Below are positions 17,489 through 26,605 of a DNA stretch of 42,634 nt, in pieces. Positions within the stretch are counted from its first letter, which is position 1. Each line of letters starts with the position of its first letter. A model generated the notes under the pieces. The model ran no database searches. It saw only the letters and a list, made by a program, of their open reading frames with translations, and was not told the origin of the DNA. The translations under genes and the position numbers were made by a program. This DNA comes from Gloeocapsa sp. UFS-A4-WI-NPMV-4B04 (GTDB lineage: Bacteria > Cyanobacteriota > Cyanobacteriia > Cyanobacteriales > Chroococcidiopsidaceae): assembly GCA_019359535.1 (NCBI GenBank), contig JAHHHE010000019.1, positions 1 through 42,634 on the forward strand, given 5' to 3'.

Positions 17489-19339
17489 ATGCGTTCCAAA
17501 ATTCCAACGCCAATCCGCAAGCTATTCAAATCTACTACCTTTTGGAAAAATAACGATTTTATTCTACGAGAATTCAAACACTTTCGTAGAATTGCGGTTT
17601 TAGCTGTAGTTTTTACATTAATATCAGCAATTTTTGAGGGATTTGGAGTTGGGTTTATTTTATCTTTCTTACAAAGTTTCCTCAATCCCAATGCCAAACC
17701 AATCAAAACAGGACTTGACTGGATTGATATTGGAATACTTGGAGTCAATGCTTCTGCCAATGAACGGCTATATCGGGTATCTGCCCTAATTTTAATCACG
17801 ACTTTTTTCCGTTCATTATTTAGCTACTTAGGACGACTTTACACGAATATCTGCCAGTTTAAACTAGGATATCGGCTAAGAAAACAGATTTTTGAGCAGC
17901 TTCAAGCATTGAATTTAAGTTACTTTGCCAAGACGCGAACTGGCGAATTAATCCATAGCATAACAGCCGAAACTAATCAGGTAATGCAGGCTTTTAATGT
18001 AGTTTCTATTTTTATTAGTAAAGGTTGTCTTTTATTAATATATGTACTGTCGATGTTTTTGCTGTCCTGGCAGCTTACGATTATTTCAGTAATGATGTTT
18101 GGGCTATTATCGGTAGGAATATCAACTTTACTACACCGAGTACGTGAAGCTTCTTTTGCAAAAACTACGGCGGCTAAACACTATAGTTCAGTTTCGCTAG
18201 AATTTATTAATGGTATTCGCACAATTCAAGCATCTGCGGCCCAAGAATTCGAGCGGAAAAGATTTGATCAAGCTAATTTGAATTTCTTCAAAGCTGCCAC
18301 AAAAGCTGTATCAATTGTTGCCGTGACGGAGCCTCTTTCAGAAGGAGTGGCTACCACAATTTTGATTTTAATGCTAATTTTGGCATTTACTATTCTGATT
18401 CCAAATGGAAATTTGCAACCAGCTTCGTTGCTGACATTTTTGTTTGTGTTATTCCGAATTATGCCAATTCGTCGTCAGCTGGATGGAGCTAGAGTACAAT
18501 TTAGCAATTTTCAAGGCTCTTTAGACAACATTAAAGAACTGCTCAGAAAAGACGACAAAAGTTTCTTTCAAGATGGCACAATTCAGTTTTCAGGGTTAAA
18601 GCGAGCTATAGAGTTTATATCTGTAGATTTTGGCTATGACTCCAGTAGTCCAGTGCTACAAAATATTACTTTAACTATTCAACGCGGACAAATGACGGCA
18701 TTAGTCGGAGCTTCAGGTGCTGGTAAGACCACATTAGTAGATTTGATTCCCCGATTTAACGATCCAACGCAAGGTAAGATTCTCGTTGATGGAGTTGAGC
18801 TACACGAATTTGAAATTAATTCTCTGCGCCGAAGGCTGGCTTTTGTAAGTCAAGATACATTTATTTTCAATACTTCTGTTCGCAACAATATTGCCTATGC
18901 TATGGAAAGTGTAGATGAAGCGGCGATCTACGAAGCGGCTCGACTTGCTAATGCGCTGGAATTTATCTTAGAAATGCCTAACGGTTTTGAAACTCAACTA
19001 GGAGATAGAGGAATTCGGTTATCTGGAGGTCAACGTCAGCGAATAGCGATCGCGAGAGCATTATTACGTAACCCAGATATTTTAGTCCTAGATGAAGCGA
19101 CAAGTGCCTTAGATTCTGTATCTGAGCGATTGATTCAAGAGTCGTTAGAAAAGCTTGCTGTTGGGAGAACAGTAATTGCGATCGCCCACCGACTATCTAC
19201 AATTGTCCGAGCGGATAAAGTGGTGGTGCTTGAACAGGGACAGATTGTAGAGCAAGGAGGGTATCAAGAGCTACTTCAACAACGCGGTAAGCTTTGGAAA
19301 TATCACCAAATGCAGCATGAAATTGGTCAAACAAGCTAG
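17489..19339 (+). CDS. ABC exporter with fused membrane and ATPase domains (HepA/PglK/MsbA-like)
   Basis: A 616-residue half-transporter. The N-terminal half has about six membrane helices, including AVLAVVFTLISAIFEGFGVG, a CLLLIYVLSMFLLSWQLTII pair and TILILMLILAFTILI. The C-terminal ATPase has Walker A GASGAGKTT (about 406-414), the Q-loop FVSQDTFIF, the signature LSGGQRQR (about 510), Walker B ILVLDEATSALDS and the H-loop AHRLST. This architecture moves lipid-linked oligosaccharides or other amphipathic cargo. The closest family I recognise is the HepA-like exporters of cyanobacteria, where HepA itself serves heterocyst envelope polysaccharide. It leads a same-strand run with a sulfotransferase and glycosyltransferases, so a glycan cargo is likely. 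HIP1 sites occur in its 3' end only. Confidence 0.93.
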   Translation: MRSKIPTPIRKLFKSTTFWKNNDFILREFKHFRRIAVLAVVFTLISAIFEGFGVGFILSFLQSFLNPNAKPIKTGLDWIDIGILGVNASANERLYRVSALILITTFFRSLFSYLGRLYTNICQFKLGYRLRKQIFEQLQALNLSYFAKTRTGELIHSITAETNQVMQAFNVVSIFISKGCLLLIYVLSMFLLSWQLTIISVMMFGLLSVGISTLLHRVREASFAKTTAAKHYSSVSLEFINGIRTIQASAAQEFERKRFDQANLNFFKAATKAVSIVAVTEPLSEGVATTILILMLILAFTILIPNGNLQPASLLTFLFVLFRIMPIRRQLDGARVQFSNFQGSLDNIKELLRKDDKSFFQDGTIQFSGLKRAIEFISVDFGYDSSSPVLQNITLTIQRGQMTALVGASGAGKTTLVDLIPRFNDPTQGKILVDGVELHEFEINSLRRRLAFVSQDTFIFNTSVRNNIAYAMESVDEAAIYEAARLANALEFILEMPNGFETQLGDRGIRLSGGQRQRIAIARALLRNPDILVLDEATSALDSVSERLIQESLEKLAVGRTVIAIAHRLSTIVRADKVVVLEQGQIVEQGGYQELLQQRGKLWKYHQMQHEIGQTS

Positions 19340-19363
19340 CACTATTATTGTGAATTAAACTGA

Positions 19364-19516
19364 GAGAGTTTAATTATAGAAGTTAAAAATTCAGCTAGAC
19401 GAAATCTGAATAATTTTCTGAAAAAGTTAGCTGATCTACCACTAATATCTGTAATTGTTCCCACTGTTAATGATAAAAAATCCATTAGCAATACTCTCTT
19501 AAAAATTAACCACTAA
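19364..19516 (+). pseudogene. Relic of a family-2 glycosyltransferase N-terminus
   Basis: The gap between the exporter and the sulfotransferase contains an open stretch from TGA (19361-19363) to TAA (19514-19516) with no ATG. Its translation includes LADLPLISVIVPTVNDKK followed by SISNTLLKI, which matches the N-terminal strand of GT2 enzymes (PxxSVIIPTYN, then a helix). The upstream codons (RRNLNNFLKKLAD) also look like an enzyme leader. Nothing matching the next GT2 elements, the DDGS or DDD motifs, follows; the downstream 120 bp is AT-rich debris. I infer a glycosyltransferase that was once part of this cluster and has decayed by deletion and stop codons. A short but functional peptide is very unlikely. 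Confidence 0.65.
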
Positions 19517-19645
19517 TAGAACTACTTGGCTTACATTGATATTGATTGTATACAGCTACCAGATGAATACAATTGTGTTTACCGCATTCATCGCCAGCCT
19601 TTGTTATAGTTAACGCTAATTTGAAATTCTACCTTGAGGTTAATT

Positions 19646-20683
19646 ATGTCAACAATTGATGAAACAAACCTAACATTAAAACCAAATATAGAGCATTCTA
19701 CCGAGCAACAGGAACTAGAAAGATTTGCCTCAGTATTGCGACCGCGTGCGCCTTGGACTTACAACGTAGATTTGGCTTTCTTAGTAGGTTGTCCTCGTAG
19801 TGGAACAACTTGGCTTCAGGCAATGCTAGCTTCTCATCCAGCAATCTACACAGGGCCAGAAACAAGATTTTTTGCTTTAATTGGCAATCTCGAAAAAGAA
19901 TTTTTGCGGCCGGATGCTGGCAAAGCTGGTTTACCTGTTTATGCTACCAAAGACAATTTTTACCAAGTTACATCTGAGTTATTTTGGTCTTTAATTTCGG
20001 CATTAAACTACCCCCAAGGCGAAGCAAAATACTTTCTTGAAAAAACACCTCAGCATTGTCTAGTTTCTGAGTTTATCCTGAATACATTTCCTAATGCACG
20101 TTTTATTCATTTAGTTAGAGATGGTCGTGCAGTTGTCTCATCAATGCTACGTGCTTCAAAAAGCTGGGGACAACATTGGGCCCCTGAAACTGTGGATCAA
20201 GCAACTCGAAGTTGGTTACAGCATACCCAAGCAGGTCGAAAGATAGCTGAACAGACAAAGGGAACTAATCAGTATATAGAAGTTAGATACGAAGATATTA
20301 GACAAAATCCACACGAACAGATGTCAAGACTGTTTGAATGGTTAGGCTTGCCTACAGACAAGTCTTTGATTAATTCTATAGTTGAATCAAATGCCTTAGA
20401 CAATGTTGTCAGTTCCAAAAAACCATTCGCATCAATTCCGATGATTGATGGAAAGGCAATTGTTGAGAAAAACAGCACAGCGTATCCAGAGGGTTTTATC
20501 GGATCGGCATCATTCAATGTCGAGGATATTCAGTTAACCAAATTACAGCGTCTTCGAGTAGAGTACCTAGCAGGTAAACTTCTTCAAGAACTAGGTTATC
20601 CTGAAGTAAAAAATTTATCAACTTGGGAAAAAATTGCTACCTCTAGCAAGATACGTAAACAACTTCGTCTCCCGTTGCTTTGA
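19646..20683 (+). CDS. Sulfotransferase family protein (PAPS-dependent)
   Basis: Transfers sulfate from PAPS to a hydroxyl or amine of a glycan, lipid or peptide. From ATG 19646 (preceded by GAGGT; an upstream in-frame TTG at 19634 is less likely) the protein is 345 residues. The 5'-phosphosulfate loop FLVGCPRSGTTWLQAML lies at about 45-61. The 3'-phosphate segment RFIHLVRDGRAVVSSML, with Arg and Ser, is at about 150-166. The family segment YIEVRYEDIRQNPHEQMSRL follows. No signal peptide or membrane helix was seen, so it is cytoplasmic. Between the exporter and glycosyltransferases, it implies that the product is sulfated before export. The gene has no HIP1 octamer, unlike flanking core genes. 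Confidence 0.9.
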   Translation: MSTIDETNLTLKPNIEHSTEQQELERFASVLRPRAPWTYNVDLAFLVGCPRSGTTWLQAMLASHPAIYTGPETRFFALIGNLEKEFLRPDAGKAGLPVYATKDNFYQVTSELFWSLISALNYPQGEAKYFLEKTPQHCLVSEFILNTFPNARFIHLVRDGRAVVSSMLRASKSWGQHWAPETVDQATRSWLQHTQAGRKIAEQTKGTNQYIEVRYEDIRQNPHEQMSRLFEWLGLPTDKSLINSIVESNALDNVVSSKKPFASIPMIDGKAIVEKNSTAYPEGFIGSASFNVEDIQLTKLQRLRVEYLAGKLLQELGYPEVKNLSTWEKIATSSKIRKQLRLPLL

Positions 20684-20818
20684 TTTTTACTTTCCATTAA
20701 TTAAAAAACATAAAAATTTAGAAAAGATTAGTTCTTGCTAATGAATTCTAAATAATAATTTAGCTATCATTGCTTTCATTTTCAAGTCTACCGTTAAGTA
20801 GTAACAGGATTAAAAAAA

Positions 20819-22018
20819 ATGAACATCGGTCACTTATACGGGTTTAATAGTTATCCACCCGAACATGGAGGTGGCATTCATAATTACAATTTGGTACGGA
20901 ATTTAACACAACTTGGCTGTAAAATTCACACCTTTGATTATGAAAAAAATCCTGAATGTATAACTTATCCCATCAACGATGAAGGAATAAAAACATTTCT
21001 GAATAATGTTGACGTTTTGTATATCAGAATTGATGGGGGGCCTCTTGCTAGTAGTAAACTAAAAATTCAGTGTATGGAACAGTTCGCCCCAAAACCAATA
21101 ATTTGGGAAATTAACTCTACTGCTGAAGAAATGTTGTCGCAGTTCAGATTTAATTCTTTACTCAATAATGTTCCTGAACGAAACTTACTGAATAAATTAA
21201 AGCAAGAAGGCAATGACATTTTTAAACAACTAAAACTTCAATTAAAGGTAAGTAAAGAAGAACGTTGTCGTCGTAAATATGCAAAATTAGTTGATGCAGC
21301 AGTTTGTGTATCAAATTCATTAAAAAATTATGCGGTGAATGGTCTAGATATTCAAAAAGCTGAGGTCATTCCTAACGGCTCAGAACCTACGTTGTTTGCA
21401 CCAGAAAAGAAAAATGAAGATTTATTTGCAGGCTACAAGGATTATTTCAAGGTAATTTATGCAGGCGACTCTCGCTGGCCTTGGCAAGGATTTGATCTAC
21501 TTACAGGGGTAATAGAGTTAGCAAAGCAGCAAACAGATAAAATTCTATTTGTTGTTTTAAATAATGGTCCGGCGGATGCTATTCAAACAGGAGACAACGT
21601 ATTAGTATTTAATAACGTTAAGTATACTGACGTGCCAAATTACATAGCCTCTGCTGACGCTTGCCTTTGTCTGTATCACGATTTTCCTTGGTCTAAATAT
21701 GGCTTTCATCTGTCTTCACTTAAGCTATTTGACTATATGGCATCTGGTAAACCAGTGATAGCCTCTCAACTTGGACAATTAGCTACAGTCATCGAGGATG
21801 GTAAAGACGGGTTACTGACAAAAAATGATGTAAATACTATTTACCAGAAAATATTGTTTTGTCTTGAAAATCAGGAGCAAGTAGCACGAATTGGACTATC
21901 GGCTAGACAAAAAGTTATTGATTTTTATAACTGGGAAAGAGTTGCTAAATCTACACTTGAAGTTATTGAATCTGCGAGTAAAAGTAAGGAATTAGCAGTA
22001 GGTTCATCCAGTAATTAA
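20819..22018 (+). CDS. Glycosyltransferase, GT4-like (GT-B fold)
   Basis: 399 residues. The N-terminal half shows the donor-independent Rossmann domain with a glycine-rich loop, YPPEHGGGIHNYNLVRNL, typical of GT4 acceptor binding. A lysine- and glutamine-rich insertion (about 120-155, including NKLKQEGNDIFKQLKLQL) is longer than usual. The C-terminal domain has VIPNGSEPTLF, the donor-site turn KVIYAGDSRWPWQGFDLL and the E/K-rich segment SLKLFDYMASGKPVIAS, where the usual EGFG-E motif is replaced by a SSLKLFDYM form. It therefore belongs to a divergent GT4 branch. Sugar donor and acceptor are unknown. It is 135 bp after the sulfotransferase, in the same direction. Confidence 0.88.
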   Translation: MNIGHLYGFNSYPPEHGGGIHNYNLVRNLTQLGCKIHTFDYEKNPECITYPINDEGIKTFLNNVDVLYIRIDGGPLASSKLKIQCMEQFAPKPIIWEINSTAEEMLSQFRFNSLLNNVPERNLLNKLKQEGNDIFKQLKLQLKVSKEERCRRKYAKLVDAAVCVSNSLKNYAVNGLDIQKAEVIPNGSEPTLFAPEKKNEDLFAGYKDYFKVIYAGDSRWPWQGFDLLTGVIELAKQQTDKILFVVLNNGPADAIQTGDNVLVFNNVKYTDVPNYIASADACLCLYHDFPWSKYGFHLSSLKLFDYMASGKPVIASQLGQLATVIEDGKDGLLTKNDVNTIYQKILFCLENQEQVARIGLSARQKVIDFYNWERVAKSTLEVIESASKSKELAVGSSSN

Positions 22019-22169
22019 TATCTTACTTAAAAAGCTAAAGCTCTAAACATGGATTTGCATAAATTAAACCCAAATAGCGTTTAAGGTAGCTATCCCAATA
22101 TTGAAATTAAATATGGGATGAGCCTGATATTAAAAATTATGATCCAATTTTTTGTAAATTTATACTATT

Positions 22170-23102
22170 ATGAGTGTACGCATTTCCGCTATTATTTGCA
22201 CGCTCAATCGTGCTGATTATCTACGCAAGGCAATAAAGAGCCTTGTTGAGCAAACATTAGCAAAAGAAAACTATGAAATCTTGGTAGTTGATAATGGTTC
22301 AACCGACAGTACCAAGCAGATAGTAGTTGAAGAATTCGCTTACGTGCCAAATCTGCGATATATTTATGAGCCGATTATGGGACTATCGCAGGCGCGCAAT
22401 ACAGGTTTAGCTCAGTCTAACGGTGATTACATAGCTTATTTAGATGACGATGCGATCGCTAGTCCACAATGGCTAGAAAAGATTGTTGAAGTCTTTGAAA
22501 CAGTCAAGCCGCAGCCTGGATGTGTAGGAGGTAAAATCGAGCCAATTTGGGAAGCGCCTCGCCCCAACTGGTTATCAGACAGATTAATGATTTACTTGAC
22601 AACTCTAGATTACTCTAAAACTCCTGTTAATTTAAACGATACTCCATGTCGCTTACCTGGAGCAAATATATCGTTTCCCAAAGATATTATCAAGCAAATA
22701 GGCGGATTTCAAGTCGAACTTGGTAGAAGAGGTAATAACCTTTTATCTAGTGAAGAGTTTTTGGTGCAGCAACAACTTATAGAACAGGGTTATTCTTGTT
22801 TTTACCATCCTGAAATTGCTGTTTCACATCATGTACCTACCTCACGACTTAATCAAGATTTTTTTATTAGTAGATTGTATTGGGAAGGTATTTCTAAAGC
22901 TATTGTACAATTGCATGGGACATCTCCCTCTAAATTAAAGCGGTTACAAATGAGTGTTCCTCTAGCTTTGAGTCTATGTCGCTCACCAAAAAAAATAGTT
23001 AATCTAGCGCTACCAACGAATAACCCAAATCGGTTTACCCGTAAGTGTTCAACTTGGTCACAAATTAGCTATATTTTGGGTTTATTGGGGGTTGTTAAGT
23101 AA
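22170..23102 (+). CDS. Glycosyltransferase family 2 (GT-A fold)
   Basis: A 310-residue inverting-type GT2. SAIICTLNRADYLRKAIKSL opens the nucleotide-binding fold, ILVVDNGSTDST holds the first conserved Asp, GLSQARNTGLAQSNGDYIAY follows, and LDDDAIASPQWL contains the DxD-type metal motif (about 90-93). The PGANISFPKDIIKQIGGF segment and the SSEEFLVQQQL motif (catalytic-base ED/EE region) are standard for small exopolysaccharide GT2s. The C-terminus is soluble, with one weakly hydrophobic patch near LSLCRSPKKIVNLAL. One HIP1 site (22452-22459) is present. Donor and acceptor sugar unknown. It is part of the same-strand cluster. Confidence 0.93.
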   Translation: MSVRISAIICTLNRADYLRKAIKSLVEQTLAKENYEILVVDNGSTDSTKQIVVEEFAYVPNLRYIYEPIMGLSQARNTGLAQSNGDYIAYLDDDAIASPQWLEKIVEVFETVKPQPGCVGGKIEPIWEAPRPNWLSDRLMIYLTTLDYSKTPVNLNDTPCRLPGANISFPKDIIKQIGGFQVELGRRGNNLLSSEEFLVQQQLIEQGYSCFYHPEIAVSHHVPTSRLNQDFFISRLYWEGISKAIVQLHGTSPSKLKRLQMSVPLALSLCRSPKKIVNLALPTNNPNRFTRKCSTWSQISYILGLLGVVK

Positions 23103-23165
23103 TCGGTATTAGTATTATTAAATGCAAATTTTATTATTTTGTTTGCTTGAGAATGGAGTTTTATA

Positions 23166-24269
23166 ATGCGTATTTTATATGATGGCAAAATATATGGACT
23201 TCAGACTGCAGGAGGTATTAATAGATATTTTGAAAATTTAATCTGTAGATTACCAAAAAATTTTATTCCTACTATTACAAGTCCTGAATCTCCTAAGTTT
23301 CATTATCCCTCACATCCAAATCTAAAAACATCTTTTTACCCAAAATTAAAATTACCTCCTAAGTTATCATTAGGTCTACAAAAATACTATTTTCGGTCTA
23401 TTAATAGTATTAATAGTTTTGATGTTGCTCATCCTACTTACTATAAATTACTTACAAGGCTTGACTTGGATAAATACAAGTGTCCTGTTGTACTTACCGT
23501 GCATGACATGATTTATGAGATTTTTTCTGATACAGCCGATCCTTATGGACAAAAAGCTGAGTATAAACGCAAAGCAATTTTAGCAGCAGAGGCAATTATT
23601 TGTGTTTCTGAAAATACAAAAAAAGATTTACTTGAGCGGCATCCATCACTTGAGGATAAGATAACAGTGACTTATCTGGCTTCAGATATAGATGCAAGCC
23701 TCTCGTATGGCTCTGAACCAGTGCCTTTACGACCTTATTATCTTTATGTAGGTAGTCGGAATAAATATAAAAATTTTGATGGTTTATTGCAAGCTTTGGC
23801 AAAAACCGTCTCTATTCAACCTGATGTTGTACTTTGTATTGTTGGTTCACCTCTGAATAAGACAGAAGAAGGACTAATTGCCGAGCTTAAGCTAACGAAT
23901 CATATTGAATATTATGGTTATGTTAGCGATAGTCATCTAGCAAAGCTTTACCGTTGCAGTGTAGCTTTTGTCTATCCCTCACTCTACGAAGGCTTTGGCA
24001 TTCCACCTCTAGAAGCTATGTCTTGTGGAACTGCTGTTGTTGCTTCCAATTGCTCTAGTATTCCTGAAGTAGTCGGTGATGCTGGCTTATTATTTGAACC
24101 TAATGCAACTAGCGACTTGACAGATATCTTGCTGTTACTGCTTAATTCTTCTACAGAACGCGATCGCCTAATTCAGAAAGGATATCAAAGAACACAAGCA
24201 TTTAGCTGGGATAAAACTGCTGCTCAAACTATTAATGTTTATCAATCAGTAAGTAGTAGCTCAAATTAA
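23166..24269 (+). CDS. Glycosyltransferase family 4
   Basis: 367 residues, a canonical retaining GT4. The N-terminal acceptor loop reads LQTAGGINRYFENLICRLP. HPTYYKLL and VLTVHDMIYEIF follow, then KKDLLERHPSLEDKITVTYL. The donor domain has YYLYVGSRNKYKNFDGLLQA and the full donor motif FVYPSLYEGFGIPPLEAMSC with GTAVVASNCSSIPEVVGDA and the E-x7-E arrangement. It resembles mannosyl- and glucosyl-transferases of exopolysaccharide clusters (WbaZ-like); the exact sugar cannot be read from the sequence. It follows the GT2 by 63 bp and ends the run of transferases; the DegT gene follows after a 361-bp gap. Confidence 0.94.
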   Translation: MRILYDGKIYGLQTAGGINRYFENLICRLPKNFIPTITSPESPKFHYPSHPNLKTSFYPKLKLPPKLSLGLQKYYFRSINSINSFDVAHPTYYKLLTRLDLDKYKCPVVLTVHDMIYEIFSDTADPYGQKAEYKRKAILAAEAIICVSENTKKDLLERHPSLEDKITVTYLASDIDASLSYGSEPVPLRPYYLYVGSRNKYKNFDGLLQALAKTVSIQPDVVLCIVGSPLNKTEEGLIAELKLTNHIEYYGYVSDSHLAKLYRCSVAFVYPSLYEGFGIPPLEAMSCGTAVVASNCSSIPEVVGDAGLLFEPNATSDLTDILLLLLNSSTERDRLIQKGYQRTQAFSWDKTAAQTINVYQSVSSSSN

Positions 24270-24630
24270 ATTATAAAATTTAAGTTATTACTCGCTCAAT
24301 TATTAAAATTTACCCAGCTTAGATATTTTTTGGTATTTATCTTATCAACACAGTTTAAATAAGAAGCAAGGTTTTTCTCTAATTGGGAATATTTTAAGCA
24401 AATAAATTATGACATATGATTGTAAATATAAAGATTAATCACTTAAAATTGACAAAAATATAGTTTTTTGCCTGCATTTGAGTAGATGGATAGTAAGATG
24501 TTTATACCTTTGTAATCAAACTCCTGCGATTGAAACAAATAGCAGCTCCTCTCGTTCTAAAAATAGCAGAACAAGAAACAGGATTTTGTTGCAGGACAAA
24601 ATTTGATTTGATTAATTAAGATTAAAACTT
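24270..24630. other. AT-rich 361-bp gap before the aminotransferase gene
   Basis: No credible gene. A TTGACA occurs at about 24449-24454 but no good -10 box lies 16-18 bp further. The last 100 bp contain a TTG-initiated short frame (about 24532-24618) that I do not believe. A separate promoter for the DegT gene is likely here. Confidence 0.4.
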
Positions 24631-25782
24631 ATGGTTCAAAGCGTGAATATCCCTATCCTTGACCTGGCGCAGCAGTACGCAAATATCGAAGCAGAAGTGA
24701 GTGATGCCGTATTAAAAGTTTTGGCATCTGGTGGTTATATTGGAGGATCGCGGGTTTTGGGCTTTGAGCAACAGTTTGGGGCTTATATAGGTGTATCAGA
24801 ATGTGTAGTCTGCAATTCAGGTACTGATGCACTTTATCTTGCCCTCCGTGCTTTAGAAATTGGTTCAGGTGATGAAGTAATTACAACACCATTCACCTTT
24901 TTCGCTACAACTGAAGTAATCAGCGCGGTTGGTGCAACGCCTGTTTTTGTTGATATTGACCCTCAAACATTTAATCTTGACATTGACCAATTAGCAACTG
25001 CGATTACAAATAAAACTAGAGCAATTATCCCAGTTCACTTGTTTGGTCAACCACTGAATATGACCGCATTAATGGCGCTCGCTTCTGCTCATCAGTTAGC
25101 CGTCATCGAAGATTGCGCTCAGGCTACAGGCGCTTTATGGGCGGGTCAGAAAGTGGGTAGTATTGGACATATCGGCTGCTTTAGTTTTTACCCGACAAAA
25201 AATCTTGGTGCTTGTGGCGACGGTGGAGCTGTTACGACTAATGATCCAGCGATCGCCGCTAAAATTCGGATGCTCCGGGAGCATGGGAGCGAAAATAGAT
25301 ATTTACACACGCAAATTGGCATCAATAGTCGTTTAGATGCCCTTCAAGCCTCTATTCTGCAAATTAAGTTACGTTATCTTGATACTTGGAATCAACAACG
25401 GCAAGCGATCGCCCATCGTTACCATCAACTGCTGAATCATATTCCTGGAATCGTTATCCCGCAAGAATTATCTGGTGGTCAAGGAGTTTGGAATCAATAC
25501 ACTATTCGGCTACAAGCAGGCGAGAGGCTGGGTGCTCTTAGCAATAACTATCGGGACAAGGTACGTCAACTGTTGCAACAGCAGGGAGTTGGTTCAATGG
25601 TTTACTACCCGCTACCTTTACATTTGCAGCCAGTTTACCAAAATCTGGGCTATCAGCTAGGACAATTACCCGTGGCAGAGCAAGCCTGCCACGAGGTTTT
25701 ATCCTTACCCATGTTTCCAGAACTCTCCCAAGAGCCGCAAGAGCAAGTGATTTATAGTCTCAAGGATTGCCTATCTAACTAG
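24631..25782 (+). CDS. DegT/DnrJ/EryC1/StrS-family sugar aminotransferase
   Basis: PLP-dependent enzyme that aminates NDP-keto-sugars to make amino sugars for surface glycans. The 383-residue protein has the family elements in order: VPILDLAQQ start, GGYIGGSRVLGFEQQF, CNSGTDALYLALRAL (PLP phosphate), TTPFTFFATTEVISAVGATP, IIPVHLFGQP, VIEDCAQATGA (Asp to PLP nitrogen), and FSFYPTKNLGACGDGGAV with the Schiff-base Lys near residue 189. INSRLDALQASIL and the C-terminal YYPLPLHLQPVY complete it. It is likely a 3- or 4-amino-sugar enzyme of the glycan cluster. HIP1 sites (25249 and 25405 areas) reappear here. Confidence 0.94.
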   Translation: MVQSVNIPILDLAQQYANIEAEVSDAVLKVLASGGYIGGSRVLGFEQQFGAYIGVSECVVCNSGTDALYLALRALEIGSGDEVITTPFTFFATTEVISAVGATPVFVDIDPQTFNLDIDQLATAITNKTRAIIPVHLFGQPLNMTALMALASAHQLAVIEDCAQATGALWAGQKVGSIGHIGCFSFYPTKNLGACGDGGAVTTNDPAIAAKIRMLREHGSENRYLHTQIGINSRLDALQASILQIKLRYLDTWNQQRQAIAHRYHQLLNHIPGIVIPQELSGGQGVWNQYTIRLQAGERLGALSNNYRDKVRQLLQQQGVGSMVYYPLPLHLQPVYQNLGYQLGQLPVAEQACHEVLSLPMFPELSQEPQEQVIYSLKDCLSN

Positions 25783-25846
25783 GGTTCAGTGGTTAGGGGG
25801 AGCTTGCCTAGGTATTTTACCAAGAGGAAAATACTAATCACTCTTC

Positions 25847-26605
25847 CTAGCCTAAGCGCTCCAAAACGGAAGGACGGCTCACAGTTGCCAAAGCTTCAAC
25901 CAAGCCACGAACTGCGGCGATCATTGCTAATTCACTATTAAGCTGGTTAATAGCAGAACCTACACCTACTCCAGCCGCACCAGCCGCTCTAGCTAAGGGA
26001 GCAGTAACACTAGATATACCAGAAGCACACAGCACAGGCACTGATACCGCACGAGAAATTTCGTAAGCAGCTGCTAGAGTAGGCGCTGCCTTTTCAATCA
26101 TTCCTAGCGTTCCAGCATGACTCGGAGCGCTGCTAGTTCCCCCTTCTGTTTGGATAATATCAGCTCCTACTTTCACAAGTTCCTCTGCCAGTTGTACTTG
26201 CTGATCTAGTTCCAGAATGTGCGGCACAGTAACAGATAAAGTAATGTTTGGAAGCAGCGATCGCGTCTGGTATGTCAGCGCCAGCACTTCCTCTGCCTCA
26301 AATAAGCGACCTTGAGCATAGAAGCAATCAAAGTTACCAATCTCAATCAAATTAGCTCCAGCCGCTACAGCTTTCACAAATTTTTCTGGTTCAACTGCGG
26401 ATACGCAAATTGGTAAATTTGTCAACTTACGAGCTAGCTCAACCAAGTTTGAATCAGCGGCAATATCTACAAAAGTAGCGCCGCCGCGTTCAGCTGCTCT
26501 GACTACGGCTGCTACACGCTCTGAATTAAAATTATTCAAGCCACTGATAATTTTGAGGGCATGACCTTGAGCAAGTGCGCTTTCGAGTCTAGGGTGCATT
26601 GTCAT
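25847..26605 (-). CDS. ycf23: DUF561 / Ycf23-family protein
   Basis: Ycf23 is conserved in cyanobacteria and in some red-algal plastids; its function is not known. The sequence suggests a TIM-barrel-like fold: a repeat of beta-strand and helix units with segments ALKIISGLNNFNSERVAAVV, GGATFVDIAAD, PICVSAVEPEKFVKAVAAGA, LIEIGNFDCFYAQGR, LSVTVPHIL, VGADIIQTEGGTSS, VPVLCASGISSVTAPLA and a terminal glycine-rich GAAGVGVGSAINQL that could hold a phosphate. The length of 252 residues is usual. The ATG at 26605 is the chosen start. It converges on the DegT gene (65 bp between stops) and is divergent from the malectin-protein gene. Confidence 0.92.
   Translation of the reverse strand: MTMHPRLESALAQGHALKIISGLNNFNSERVAAVVRAAERGGATFVDIAADSNLVELARKLTNLPICVSAVEPEKFVKAVAAGANLIEIGNFDCFYAQGRLFEAEEVLALTYQTRSLLPNITLSVTVPHILELDQQVQLAEELVKVGADIIQTEGGTSSAPSHAGTLGMIEKAAPTLAAAYEISRAVSVPVLCASGISSVTAPLARAAGAAGVGVGSAINQLNSELAMIAAVRGLVEALATVSRPSVLERLG

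Noticed and set aside
24532..24618. Short TTG-initiated frame before the aminotransferase gene
   Set aside because: About 28 codons with no ribosome binding site or recognisable pattern.
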